64,000 nucleotides of DNA from Entoloma clypeatum (taxonomy: Eukaryota; Basidiomycota; Agaricomycetes; Agaricales; Entolomataceae): assembly GCA_963565915.1 (NCBI GenBank), contig OY751496.1:1550001-1614000 (forward strand). The letters run 5' to 3'. Shown piece by piece: positions 31,817 through 42,817 of this stretch. A program made the translations under genes and the position numbers. Under the pieces are notes generated by a model. That model made no database searches and had not been told where the DNA came from. It saw only the letters and a program-made list of their open reading frames with translations. Position 1 is the first letter of the stretch, and every line of letters begins with the position of its first letter.

Positions 31817-34800
31817 GAAATCGGTGCCAGACCCTCTGGGTCAAACCTTTGTATCCTGGATACCATCATTCCAGACATCGATGAAAGGCTGGCTAAACAG
31901 CATCGAGTTACTCCGCCGATAGACCAATCGCTTAGGATGATGGACATCGACCAAGAGCGAATGGGGCCAGATGAGTTTGTAGACGAGATTGAACTTGATG
32001 GTTCGTCAAAACCCTCTCTCAAATCTTATCAATTGCGGAACGCTAATAGTACCTCTCAACAGACATATGATATATTAACCAGTACCAGTACAGTTTGCGT
32101 AGATCACTTCAGCAGTGATCTACATAAAAAATATATAAAACATTTTGCCTCCTGTACACATTGTAAGGAAAAAGAACGCGCACAATGGATTTTAGATTCC
32201 GGTGCTTCTTTACACTTTACGCATGAGTTTAGAGACTTCACATACTATAGACCTCTCATGGTCAAGCGATTCATCCAAACTGCTGCTAAAGGAAAGAAAC
32301 TGGAAATACTCAGAGTTGGGGCCGTTCCAGTATGGCACACCCTAAATGGGGAAGTTAAAACCCATCTTCTCAGACCAGTATTCTACATCCTGGACATGGA
32401 CACACGCCTATTGTCCCTAGGCGTCTTTCTTAACCATGGTTACAAAGTAGATGGGACTCGTGGAGAAATCAACATCTCCAAAGGGCTGAACAAAATCCAG
32501 TTTTCGCCCCACATCCTTGGTCAAACCATTTACTGGTTAGACACTGAAATACGCTATGATCAGATCCATGCGATCTCGAGTGAAATCACTGTCGAAACAT
32601 GGCACAAACGTCTTGGTCATCCAAATAATCAAGCACTCAGAAAGATTCCCACCAGTACCAAAGGGGTACCTGAAACATTAGTACGTGAGAAATCACAGGA
32701 AAGTTGCACAGGTTGCCTCAAAGGGAAAATGCTGAATCAGTCATATCCCAATTCAATGACAAGGGCAACTAAAACCTTTGATTTGATCCATTCCAATCTC
32801 AAACAGATATCCACGGCATCCTACCACAAATATAAATATTTCCTTACGTTTTTGGACGACTTTTCATCCCACGTCTGGGTCATCTTGCTTAGAAAGAAAT
32901 CGGACGCCATTACGGCGCTAAGACAATTTCTTGCGATGATCCAGAATCAGTTCGCCGCCACTCCTAAAAAATGGCGAGTTGATGGTGGTGGAGAGTTTAA
33001 CGAATACAAGGATGTACTTGCCAATCATGGAATTATGGTAGACGTCACGCTCCCGTATCAGCACCAGCAGAACGGTAGAGCAGAACGGATAAATCGAACC
33101 CTGTGGGAAAAATCTCAGGCCTTGCGCTTCGACGCGTGCTTACCCCCTATGTGGTGGGAATTCTGTTTGGAACGTGCAGCTTTTCTCTACAACAGAACCC
33201 ACATGCAGCATCTCGAATGGAATACCCCTTATTTCAGGGTCAACAATGAGATCCCCGACATGTCAAACATCAGAGTCTTCGGATGTCAGGCATATGTGTA
33301 TATCCCAAAAGAAAAACGTAGAAATTTCCTGGAATCCAGATCTCGATTGATGATTTATCTCGGATCAAAACCAGGGGTCAAATGATACCGTTTCATGGAT
33401 CCTGAGACTAATACAATTTTCATGGGTGGGAAAGCTATCTTCGATGAAAGCAAGTACCCCAGATGCCATATCGATCCCCTGCCAGAAAACCATCCAGAAA
33501 TGGAAAATCCAGAACCGGCTGATGAGTTTGAGGACCTCATCCCCGGAAATGATGACAATGATAACCATTATGAAAAACCTCACAACCCAGTTCCTACTGG
33601 ACAGGATCACCCTGAATCAGACAATGACTTGCCGTCTAGTGAGCCCAATGACGAGCCACGAGTACCCACTCCGGAACCTGAACAAGTACCAGATCGACCA
33701 ATCAGGGAACGACGAGTTCAGAAGATGCCAGGTAGCATCTATGGGGAAGACACTCCCGCTTCTGATCTTGAAAAATTAGATCGAAGACGGAGATTAGGCG
33801 GTCAAACAGCGTGGATGAATGATCTCCTAATGGAGGCAATCTCTATCCAGGTTGGCATCATCGAAATGTCACACAAAGACATATACACTCTTCCAAACAA
33901 AGAAGATTGGTATGTGGCAGAACAAAAAGAGCTAGACATGCTCAAAAGCTGCGGGGTGATCACGGAGCTAGTACCCCTACCTGCAGGGAGGAAGGCTCTA
34001 AGGAACAAATGGGTTTACAATGAAAAATCCGACGGGCGTTTGAAAGCGCGCCTTGTCGCAAAAGGCTTCTCACAGGTAGAAGGGATTGATTTTGATCAAA
34101 TCTTCTCACCGGTAGTGAGGTACGAGACTGTCCGGTTAATTCTGGCATTGACAGCCCTTGAAGGGTGGTTCATGAACATTCTTGGACGTCTCATCAGCCT
34201 TCCTCTATGGAACACTCCGTGAGGTAATTTACATGCGACAGCCTGAGGGTTACATAGTAAAAGGGAAAGAACACTTCGTGTACCAACTATTCAAAGCCCT
34301 ATACGGACTCAAGCAGGCCGCATTAGCCTGGTGGAGAGAACTCAATTCCTCCATGAAAAAGCTCGGTTTTGCCGGCTACACTCCGATGCGGGAGTTTTTA
34401 TTCACACAAGTACCAAAGGGGAAATTGTGATCGCCGTCATTTATGTCGATGACTCTGCTTTTCTCGGCACAAACCGGGAATACACGCTAGAGAAAAAGAA
34501 GGCCTTCATGACAACATGGGAATGTAGGGACCTAGGGTACCTGGTGTCTGATGGTGAACCAAAAGAATTTCTCTCAATCCAAATAAGGCAACCTGGGAAG
34601 CGGATCCTCATTGATCAAGTACCTTACCTTGAGAAAATACTCACATGTATGGGGATGAGCGAATCCAATGCCACCCATACCCCACTCCTGGCGGGATACA
34701 AACCCATGAAGTCCGAAGATGAACCCAATGTGGAACTTAGGTCCAAGTACCAATCCGTCATCGGATCATTATTATACTTAATGATTGGGACAAGACCTGA

Positions 34801-35407
34801 CATTTGTTTCGCTGTAATCAAAATGTCTCAATTCTCTGCAAACCCCATCAAATGCCATTTAGAAGTGACTAGGGATATTTGCAGATATTTGAAAGCAACA
34901 AAAAATTATGTGATCATGTATGATGGTGATTCCGGGAAAGGAATCTATGCTTTTACAGACTCTGATTGGGCGTCAGACGAAAACACCAGGAAATCCACCA
35001 CTGGCTACTTCATATTGCTGGCATCTGGAGCAGTAACATGGGTTTCATTAGTGCAGAAAACCATTGCCCTCTCATCCACGGAAGCAGAATATATGGCCCT
35101 ATCAGATTGCAGTCGCACAATGGCATGGCTTAGAAGCATGCTTGCCGAACTTGGAATGCAGATCGGGTCAGTCCCCATTTATGGAGATAACAATGGCTCT
35201 GTATTCATTGCATCCAATCCTGTAACTGAAAAACAATCCAAGCACATCGACGTGCGATTCCACTTTGTCAGAGAAAAAGTATCCGAAGGCGTTATTACGG
35301 TCGAATTCATCAAAGGAGTGAATAACCCTGCAGACCTTTTAACTAAGAATCTGGGGAAAATCCTCTTTAGCAAGTTTATCCCGTACTTCGGATTAATTAA
35401 AAACTAG
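31817..35407 (+). pseudogene. Cop-2 pol
   Basis: Protease WILDSGASLHFTHEF near 32190; integrase finger (WHKRLGHPNNQAL … CTGCLKGKM); integrase core with DLIHSNL where the family has Asp (HSDL), VDGGGEF and NGRAERINRTL; RT (WVYNEKSDGRLKARLVAKGF, LDVSSAFLYG, LFKALYGLKQAALAWW, IYVDDSAFLG with both aspartates); RNase H (AFTDSDWASDENTRKSTTGY, IALSSTEAEYMALSDCS, KHIDVRFHFV), ending at 35407. In-frame TGA at 33383-33385; one-base shifts near 34178 and 34388. It is the most complete copia protein in the window but cannot be made intact. Confidence 0.92.
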
Positions 35408-35477
35408 ATGAAGAAAGAGTACCTATATGGGAAAAAGTAAAAGATGTATTTAGAAGTATGTGCTAAATATGGGGGGG

Positions 35478-35779
35478 TGTTGAAACTTTTCCATCACGTA
35501 GATTAGATTACATCATGTGACCATTTACATATCTTCGATTACATACTTATTTGGTTGGTACAAACAGTAGTATGGTATATAAGACCAGGAAACTGTCAAT
35601 ACCAACAAGTTGTCTCTTGACTCTTAACCAGCTCCATCGCTCTTATCAGCCTCAACTGCTCTCACCAGCCTCACCCTCCCAAACCATGTAAGTGGCTAGA
35701 ACAGTTAAGTAGAGTACTTCCACACTGTAGCTGTGTTGCTCAATACGCCTGTGGCTAGCGCCCAGGTGGAACTTCAACA
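35478..35779 (+). repeat. Cop-2 3' LTR
   Basis: 302 bases, same ends as the 5' LTR, preceded by a run of seven G. TSD GAAAG follows at 35780-35784. Confidence 0.95.
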
Positions 35780-36790
35780 GAAAGGTCAGGGAAAGACAGA
35801 TCCTGCTGCTGCCTTCGGTGTGGTTGGAGCAGCACAGAAATGGTTAGGGTGTGTCGGAACTGTGGACTTGAAAGCTTTATTGGTGATCCGATTATCATTG
35901 TTGACTTGTGCAGCTGCATACCAAACATCCGGGTCATCATCTGCAGGTCGTCCAAAAGTTAGTGTAGCAATTTTGGACTGGATGTCGGATCAGAGCTCAT
36001 GTCAGAACTTGAGGACTATGTTCGTTCCTTCATTGTACCCAGCCTTTTCGACAAAATCTTTGAAGTCGTCAATGTAAGCCTCCACATCTCTACTTCCTTG
36101 GTAATAGGCTTCTCCCTCAAGAATAAGCCGTGCATCTTGTTCTTCATTTTTTGGAGTGAACTCCACAATGAACTCGGTTCAGAACTGTATCCAGGTCTGG
36201 TGGCACAGAGCTCCAGTCCGATGTTCTTGTCAGATGATATGGTCGGTGAAGTGCACAGCATGTCCACTCTTCATGAAGGAAAGGGCCCAATAGATCCTAG
36301 CATGATCATCTGCAAACTGTTCTGGAACCAGTCCCATATACAGTTTGCAAGAGTTAAGAAAAGTCCAACCAGTGGTACACACTCTGTTGAAGTCTGACGG
36401 AGTCGCAGGTTTGGTTTGATGTATGCCTGGATTGGCAGGCGCGATTGGAGCTGGTGGAAAAGCCGGAACAGTCCACTGGAGGAGGAATCGGGTTGGGGTT
36501 GGAAATGGGAACAGGTGGAATAGCTGCGCAGATAAGTTGTTCGAGTTGAGCGGTAATGTTGGGGAGGGTTTGGCGGTGTTCCTGGAACTTGTGTTCGAGT
36601 GCAGCAAGATGTTCAGGGTTGTCCATTTCTATGTGCAATACGGAGTCACCAGTTACAGAGTGGTAGGCAGAATGGTGGGAAGAGGGATTGGAAGGGGCAT
36701 TGGATGTATGGGAATCAGAGGAGGGCGGACTCCAGTCCGTGTTGTCAACTCTGAAGCACAGAATGGCTTCAACGGTACAATTCATATCTG
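35780..36790 (-). pseudogene. Gyp-5 gag, main part
   Basis: From about 36785: MNCTVEAILCFRVDN, HLAALEHKFQEHRQTL (coiled coil), a Pro-rich linker, then WTFLNSCKLYMGLVPEQFAD and IYWALSFMKSG in another frame, and further down GEAYYQGSRDVEAYIDDFKD FVEKAGYNEG and ADDDPDVWYAAA. This is the same gag as in the Gyp-3 fusion. Several frameshifts and stops break it. Its last part continues at 29972 beyond Cop-2. Confidence 0.8.
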
Positions 36791-36814
36791 GTCCGTTTAG
36801 AGAGAACTTTCTAC

Positions 36815-37298
36815 TGTAAGGGCAACCTTACGATCCAACAACTCCGAAGTGCTCCAAAGTGACTCCGACATCAGATGACTTGCAAGGGAAATCCAAACTT
36901 AAATTAGACTCTACGAAGTACGATACGAGGCATACCTTGCAAGGAAAATCCAAAGAGAAAGTTCTGAGGATTCCCTTGCAAGCTAGACAGCTATATAGAT
37001 GATGAGAATTGGAAATGAGGAGAGGAATGTTGAAATACGACAAAGATCGGGAGTAGAGATGGGAACTGAATATGTAAATTGGAAGCGTGCATGTGGTGGT
37101 ATAAATCATCGCTCTGACGTGCACTCTGACACGGAGTATGGTCAGAGGTCATTGGAGATTGGAGGTGTTGAAAGAGAGATGGAAAAGAAAGAAAATATAA
37201 AGTATAGTAATATAAATAATAGACGTACCACAGCGGTTGGAGGCATTGGAGAAGAGTCGGAGATGTTGGACTAAGGAAATCGGATGGTTGCCCTTACA
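36815..37298 (-). repeat. Gyp-5 5' LTR
   Basis: 484 bases, TGTAAGGGCAACC … GGTTGCCCTTACA, same family as the Gyp-3 LTRs. The sequence following on the minus strand, GTAGAAAGTTCTCTCT, is the primer-binding region shared with Gyp-3. Outer flank GGTTC. Confidence 0.85.
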
Positions 37299-37317
37299 GG
37301 TTCCACACCCTTCTCAC

Positions 37318-37441
37318 ACCCCCTTTCAAAGCCTTACTCTAACCAACTCTAACCCCTAACCCCTAACCTTAACTACTCTAACCATCTAACTCTAACCAAC
37401 TCTAACCAATCCTAACTGGACCCTAACCACCAAACCCTAAC
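37318..37441 (+). repeat. Degenerate interstitial telomere-like tract
   Basis: About 120 bases of CTAACC, CCCTAACC and CTCTAACCAA words, related to the (CCCTAA)n strand of fungal telomeres but with variable unit length. It begins about 20 bases outside the Gyp-5 LTR. Confidence 0.6.
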
Positions 37442-38059
37442 TTTCCCATGATCACATGACCTGTCCAAAAGCATGAGATACCCTTGTCTGAACATACTTC
37501 TGAAAGGTCATGTGATCCTGAGAAAAGGTCACACGACTTTGTCTCTCAGATTTCTCTTTTAAACACTTTTGCTTTTGGTCATGTGACTTGCTTATATAAT
37601 AATTTGTCAACCAGTTGCCTAGTCTGATGTATGAATACGAGGGTATGACCCATGCCATATGGCGCAGGCATGAGAAAATGTGCCATATAGCACGGAGGTT
37701 GGTGTGTGTGAAAAAGTAACTGTTTGTGTCCATAATTGATGTGTTATAGAATCATTTTTCCAAAAAAATTGCATCACATGTATATCTACTGCACTCAAGC
37801 CTGTTGATAAGTCCTGCCTTTCTGTTGTTTACCTGTTGCTTACTGATTGCAAAAATCTGGGTTTTCCACTAAAACTGGTTGGTAAGTCCAATCACTTTCT
37901 GTTGTTTACCTGTTGCTTACTGAGTCGCTTCAACAAAATATTTAATACTGACAAAATGATGGGGGAGATACATTCCATCTTCTGTATCCTTGATTTGTGC
38001 ATTGAATGAGTGAATTTGACTGGAGGAGTAAGGGAAATAATGTTCCAATCAGTCATGAA
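37442..38059. other. Unassigned AT-rich DNA with a short direct repeat
   Basis: No believable gene. CTTTCTGTTGTTTACCTGTT GCTTACTGA occurs twice (about 37817-37845 and 37889-37917). CATGTGA/TCACATG words recur at 37447-37592. Confidence 0.5.
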
Positions 38060-38345
38060 TGTTATGATCATATTTCACTTTTCACTTTATCTCATCTTAT
38101 TTTGATCTTATCTTATCTACATCATATTGAACATGAGGACATCTTATCAATCACGCAGCATGACACTGCCTCAACGCAGCCTCATGGTATTTACATATAT
38201 AAGTAGGGTACTTTCACTTGTATTCAATAGCTTGTTCTCTTGAGATTCCCGCTGGGTCTCTTGGCAATACAGTTCTCTTATCACTTCTCCACTTCATTCC
38301 TAAGTTTGGGCTCGCGATGTCGTTTGACTTAGTGTCGCCTCAACA
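38060..38345 (+). repeat. Gyp-6 5' LTR
   Basis: 286 bases, TGTTATGATCATATTTC … GTCGCCTCAACA, with TATATAAGTAGGG near 38197. Highly similar to the solo LTR at 50216-50502. Confidence 0.9.
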
Positions 38346-38905
38346 GAAGAACAAGCTCTTTCTACTCGCCCGCCCAAACACACACTTCTCACTCCATCAT
38401 CACTATCCCCGCTGTTTCACACTTTTGCATTAAAAGTCGCACTTTGTTATTACATGCGGACCCTAGTGTTAAGGGGGACCTCCCGGACTTCAGGGATGAG
38501 AAGAGAAACACTCGGTGCACCCACTATAACTAGTGTTGCCGTTCGAGACACATAGGAAAACATTGAGCCCGTCCCGTGTTGAGGTGACCAAAGGCCGACA
38601 TATCTAACCTTTGGGGAAGTTGCTGGTGTGTGTGATGGTTTGGAAGAGAAGACCGTACATGTCTAGTTCGCAACAGGTGTTCCAGGCCCCAACTTCTCGA
38701 CAGCTCGATTTGACCAGTCCAGCGCGCGTAGGGGTATTGACTGCGTGGACTTCATCTTTCCTAGATCTTCCTCTATTCGGGCATCCCGACTGCCTGGGTA
38801 GACAGATAGTTCTTTGGGTTTTCTTTTCAGATTTTTTTCGTCTAAGCATCAGAACAGGGTTGCGCGCCTGATGTAAGATACCATTGTTCAAATCAAAACA
38901 CCATC
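38346..38905 (+). other. Gyp-6 leader
   Basis: 560 bases between LTR and gag with only short frames. The first bases after the LTR (GAAGAACAAGC) do not match a tRNA 3' end that I recognise. Packaging signals would be expected here, but none can be named. Confidence 0.5.
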
Positions 38906-40001
38906 ATGGACAACCAAGACTTTCAGGACGAAGCCCCTGAACTCCCTGAACATCACAATCCCCCCATCACACCACCTCCTCCTCCTCCTTCTCACCGACC
39001 AGGCCGAAGAATTGAAATAGCCGCAGATCCCGCCCAGCAAATACAATGGATCCCGACCCCTGTTTTCGGGATGGTGGGCAAAAATGCTTATGTGGATCTG
39101 AGTAAATCAAGATTTGCTACGTGGGGATGTCGAAATCTGTATTGCCATCTGGTTCCGATTAGATGGACCGATTGCAGGAACGTATGGGGAGACATGACTC
39201 ACCCAATGCATGGAATCGAATGATTGGCCAACATATCAGAACTTGGTCTATGAAATTACCACGAGGTTTTGCCCTGCCACTGAAGTGGAATGGGCCAGAG
39301 CAAAGATTGAGGGGTTCAAACAGAACCAGATGAAGACAGATGACTGGATCACGCAGTTTGGAACACTGGCGATCAAAGGGAAAATTGAGGATCATCATGG
39401 GATTTTCTTATTAGAGAAAAATGCCTGGGACTCAATTGTACAACAATTGTTTCAGCAAGGAAGATGTCAGGACACCATGCAGGAAACTGTCGAAGAAATC
39501 TCAGCCATTGGAAGGGCTGAAGAGAATTACGCCATGAGGCAAGGAATGAGGCAGGGACCTCAAAGACAAGAGAACCAATGGGAAAATCACCCTCAGAATC
39601 AGCAAGCACCGCGGCCGCAAGGCCAGAATAATTTTGGAAGACCCTTTGGGCAACAACAGAATGGGGGGTACCATCCCCAGCAAAACAGTCAGCAGCAACA
39701 ACGACATGATCCAAACGCAATGAACATCAACAGGAACCAGCGACGAGCTCCTGGTAACTGCTATAACTGTGGAGGACAAGGGCATTTTTCCCGAGATTGC
39801 AGGCAGCCGCAGCGCAGGGTGCAAGCGGCAATGATCAAACAAATTGATGAGCACAAGGAGGAAGAAATTCTGAGACAGATAACGGCAAGGCATCAAGTGT
39901 GTCAAGCCACGAATGGACAAATGGGTGTGAATAGTGTGCCTGCGCTGAATCCCAATGGACAAGCTGCAGGGCAGCAGGGTTTTGTGAACATCAACCAGTA
40001 A
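38906..40001 (+). pseudogene. Gyp-6 gag
   Basis: Starts MDNQDFQDEAPELPEHHNPP and continues with a polyproline stretch. A frame change lies between about 39050 and 39215. The capsid part follows (DWPTYQNLVYEITTRFCPAT … KTDDWITQFGTLAIKGK … DSIVQQLFQQGRCQ), then a Gln/Asn-rich region, the intact CCHC knuckle CYNCGGQGHFSRDC, a basic tail, and the end GFVNINQ. The closest relative in the window is Gyp-4 gag. Apart from the N-terminal frameshift it is well preserved. Confidence 0.85.
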
Positions 40002-40163
40002 TTCCCCCACTGGCTCTGACAAATCATTACGAACAATTGCCTAGACTCTTATATACATAAGGACACTGTAAAATCATGGTTTCAGAAACTCTCGGACGCA
40101 GCAGTTACATACAATAAAATACTATTAGATAAACCTAGGAGAGAAAAACCAAAAAAAGATGAA

Positions 40164-40658
40164 TTGGACTTAGATACACTTGTAAACTATATCATTGGGG
40201 AGTCCTTGGAAACAAGGCTTGGTTCAGCCCTTACAGACGAATGCTTAATTCCCTGTTCAGATGAATCAGATAACTTAAATAGGCAAACGGACTCAATGGG
40301 GGAACCATCATTTATTAGATCAGCTTCTTTGGAAAAGGAGCTCATGATGAAAATCACGCTGAAAACACTACAGGACAAACGCACCTTTGACATTGAAGCA
40401 TTATTAGACTCAGGGGCAACAGGAATGTTTATTGATCTGGACTTCGCCAAGAGAAACAATATTAAATTAAGGGAACTACCTTTCCCCATTCGGGTCTACA
40501 ACGTTGATGGCACGCTTAACCAAGGAGGTTCGATCATGCATGAGACAGTCATGGCCATGCGGTATAAGGGGCACGTGGAAATAGCAGTGTTTGAACCGTG
40601 CAACCTAGGAAAAGCTAAAATTATTGTTGGACACACTTGGCTGAAACACCATAATCCT
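40164..40658 (+). pseudogene. Gyp-6 protease
   Basis: Open frame LDTLVNYIIGESLETRLG … with the aspartic protease motif ALLDSGATGMFIDLDFAKR and IIVGHTWLKHHNP at the end. Active-site DSG is intact. The homology with Gyp-4 stops at 40658, and 28 unrelated codons follow before a stop at 40742. RT and integrase never follow. Confidence 0.8.
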
Positions 40659-40807
40659 GTTATGCTTAACAAACCGTTCCAAGGTTTGGGCAGAGTATGC
40701 AGGAAGTGGAAAGGCGAAGAGCAATGTGATTGCTACATCTAAGGAATCTAACTATGCTACAGAGAGTTTATATAGGTACTCAGGGTTCGGCCCTAAGAGG
40801 GAAATAC
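40659..40807 (+). other. 3' internal end of a TGTCA-family gypsy with polypurine tract
   Basis: 149 bases beginning TGTTATGCTTAACA. The last part, GGGTTCGGCCCTAAGAGGGAAATAC, written here as its key words GGTTCGGC and AAGAGGGAAATAC, matches the polypurine tracts of Gyp-2 (AAGGGGGAAATAC) and Gyp-7 (AAGAGGGGAATAC). It therefore belongs to the LTR that starts at 40808, not to Gyp-6. Confidence 0.65.
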
Positions 40808-40990
40808 TGTCATAACCATACGATTCACATCTGACTTATCCGACGACTCTGATGATTCATCCGCTCCAACATCCGCTCCAACAACATTCTATTTATATTG
40901 ATTATACTTCTGCTACGTAACATCTCAACCATACTTACAAGTAGACATATGTTGTTCACTTTTCATTTGCTATTCTCCATACTCCGAATG
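40808..40990 (+). repeat. TGTCA-family LTR, first part
   Basis: Starts TGTCATAACC after the polypurine tract and is interrupted at 40990 by Gyp-7. It resumes at 48403. Joined length is about 541 bases. Same family as the LTR at the window start. Confidence 0.8.
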
Positions 40991-41712
40991 TGTTAAGTAG
41001 GTGAAAAGTCGGAGCTTCGTCGGAGTCCGTCGGAGGTCGGACGAAGGACTGAGGCCGGAGCGGAACTCCGGGAATGCGGAGGAACGACGAAGGGGAGGGA
41101 CGTGGCTTCAACGTATGTGTTGCGCCGCCGTTTGTTGGATAAGGTGTCCCAATTTCAGGAGGTCGGAGGAGAGGTCGGAGATGCGGAGGTCCTCGGAAAG
41201 ATCTCGGTGAGAGACACGTTGACGTGGAAATGGTCGGACGACGTCGGAGTTGTGACTCGGACACAGTACTGAGCTCGTCGAAGGGTAACGATGGAGGAAG
41301 AGCAGTAGATGAGGATGTCGTCGGCGTATTGTACCACAGCGAGGATCTCTGGCATGAACGGGGAGTAGAGGAGTGAACTTTGTTGATATTCGAACTGAGG
41401 AACTACAGGTATGGTACAAGCTTAAATATCTAAATGAGATTACTTTACGGAGATGGTCGGAGTAGGTCCGGAGTTGTGGCGTAAGTTGCCAGCGACTGTA
41501 ACGAACATCGGAGATGTCGGTCAACGGACCATGCGGAAAAGGCGATGCATAAGTAAACGGGAATATGAATATGAAATGCATAAAGGCATGGAGTTATGAA
41601 TATGAAATGCACGATGGCAACGTGCGGAGATGCGGAGGTAACAGATGTCCGGAAAGTCCGGAAAGTCGGAGGACGATCGGAGTGGATCGGAGATTCGGAG
41701 ACGGATATAACA
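40991..41712 (-). repeat. Gyp-7 3' LTR
   Basis: 722 bases, TGTTAAGTAGG … GGATATAACA on the plus strand. By hand count it contains 19 CGGAG words on the plus strand and one CTCCG, against less than one expected by chance for each. Open frames inside the LTR (up to 157 codons) occur identically in both LTRs and are not taken as genes. Confidence 0.95.
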
Positions 41713-41832
41713 GTATTCCCCTCTTAGGTCTGACACCCATGGAAGACCGCGAGAAAATAAACAAGGTCATGTGGTCTTGGTTATTTAACGGAGATGAGCG
41801 GCTTTCAAGGGTTTCTTCCAGTTACCACCAAC

Positions 41833-42748
41833 ATGCCCCAAGGCTCGAGCACACAGCCCCCCCGATCCAGCGCCAACCTAGACGACTCCGAAGAGGAGCT
41901 CCTGCGCCGTCTGGCGCAGATACGCAAGGAAAAGGAGGAGGCGGAGGCAAGGAAGAAGGCGGAGGCCGAGAGGAGGGCGAGGGAGGCAGAGGCGAAGAAG
42001 AAGGCAGAGGCGGAGGCGAAGGCGGAGGCGGAGGTGGAGAGGAAGAGGGCGAAGAAGGCGGGGAAACAGAGGGCGGAGAGCGGAGCGGAGGAATCGGAGG
42101 TCCGGGGGGAGGCGTGTCAGGCCTGTGCGCAGGCGAAGGTGGAGTGCAAGTGGCCATTGTGAGTACCCGCTTTTTTTTCATCTTCTTTTTCTTACTGACA
42201 GTCTCCTTAGGCAGGGGAAAGGCACCGCATGCCAGCGGTGTAAAGACGGCAAACGGGTTTGCCTGAAAACCGGCGAGACGAGGGCGAAGCGGAAACGGGG
42301 GAAGACGGAGGAGGCCGTCGCGGAGGTCGCGGGCCCGAGCGGGGCAAAGAACTGCTGCGGCGCAGGGGTCGCGGAGGAGCTCCGGGAGCTCCGGGAGGCT
42401 CTGGAGGAGAGAGAGGAGCGGTCGGCGAGGGTCGGTTGGGCGCTGCTCCGGCAGCTGCAAATTTTAAACAACCACCTCGCCTACCGGAACTTCTTGCTGG
42501 AGGCGGCGGCTCCGGAGTCGGAGGATGATGGAGGGGAGGCGAAAAGTGCGGAAGAGGACGAGGAAGAGGACGAGGAGAAGGACGAGGGGTTGGACGAGGG
42601 GGAGCTTGCGGAACTGCAAGCGGAGAAAATGGAGGAGGAGAAAAAGCAGGCGAGGAAAGCGGAGGAAGAAACAGGGGAAAAAACGGAGGAGTCGGAGGAA
42701 GGGTCGGAGAATGAGGGTCCGCCGGCCAAAAAGGCCAAAACCCAGTAG
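41833..42748 (+). CDS. Antisense spliced Zn2Cys6-like coiled-coil protein of Gyp-7
   Basis: Exon 1 (41833-42158, start MPQGSSTQPPRSS; an in-frame ATG at 41794 is an alternative) and exon 2 (42211-42748), separated by a 52-base intron with GTGAGT, a CTGAC branch-like word and TTAG. The predicted 287-residue protein has an N-terminal coiled coil rich in Glu/Ala/Arg/Lys (about residues 20-85), then CQACAQAKVEC, a 10-residue loop crossing the intron, CQRCKDGKRVC, a basic segment (RAKRKRGK), a second helix (GVAEELRELREALEEREER), and an acidic tail ending EGPPAKKAKTQ. The cysteine spacing C-x2-C-x6-C-x10-C-x2-C-x6-C is that of Zn(II)2Cys6 clusters. The gene runs toward pol and ends 70 bases from it. 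Both frames are open. A DNA-binding or regulatory role is inferred. Confidence 0.75.
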
Positions 42749-42817
42749 CCCCTCCCCCCTCTAGTTTCTTTTCATTATTTTTTATTATTTTTTGCAATAT
42801 GAGAGTCTTGCGTGCTT

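Larger units (their letters stand above)
29978..35779 (+). mobile_element. Cop-2, full-length Ty1/copia element, TSD GAAAG
   Basis: 5802 bases with two 302-base LTRs and a perfect 5-bp duplication (29973-29977 and 35780-35784). It has a primer-binding site for half of the initiator tRNA, a gag-pol frame of copia order (gag, PR, IN, RT, RNase H), and a G-rich tract before the 3' LTR. It lies inside Gyp-5 gag. The coding region carries two TGA stops and two frameshifts, so it is complete in structure but not active. Confidence 0.95.
28867..37298 (-). mobile_element. Gyp-5, gypsy element split by Cop-2
   Basis: Minus-strand gypsy with its 5' LTR at 36815-37298, gag in 35780-36790, and the end of gag plus protease in 28867-29972, the two parts separated by the 5.8-kb insertion of Cop-2 (TSD GAAAG). 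Pol beyond protease is missing; the element ends at 28867. LTR and gag belong to the same family as Gyp-3. Confidence 0.85.
38060..40658 (+). mobile_element. Gyp-6, gypsy 5' half (LTR, gag, protease)
   Basis: Plus-strand gypsy of the Gyp-4 family: 5' LTR 38060-38345, leader, gag, and protease. Everything after the protease is replaced at 40658/40659 by the 3' end of a different gypsy family. Either a deletion joined two elements or the copy is a reverse-transcription chimera. Confidence 0.8.

Noticed and set aside
41108..41581. 157-codon open frame inside the Gyp-7 LTR, repeated at 47793-48266
   Set aside because: It lies wholly in LTR sequence and is present in both copies because the LTRs are nearly identical. 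It consists of low-complexity CGGAG-word translation and crosses the promoter region. No domain or plausible start context.
41822..42797. Long minus-strand frames (212 and 196 codons) opposite the antisense gene
   Set aside because: Pro/Ser/Arg-rich translations that mirror the Glu/Lys coiled coil on the plus strand. They are shadows of a GC-rich coding strand.
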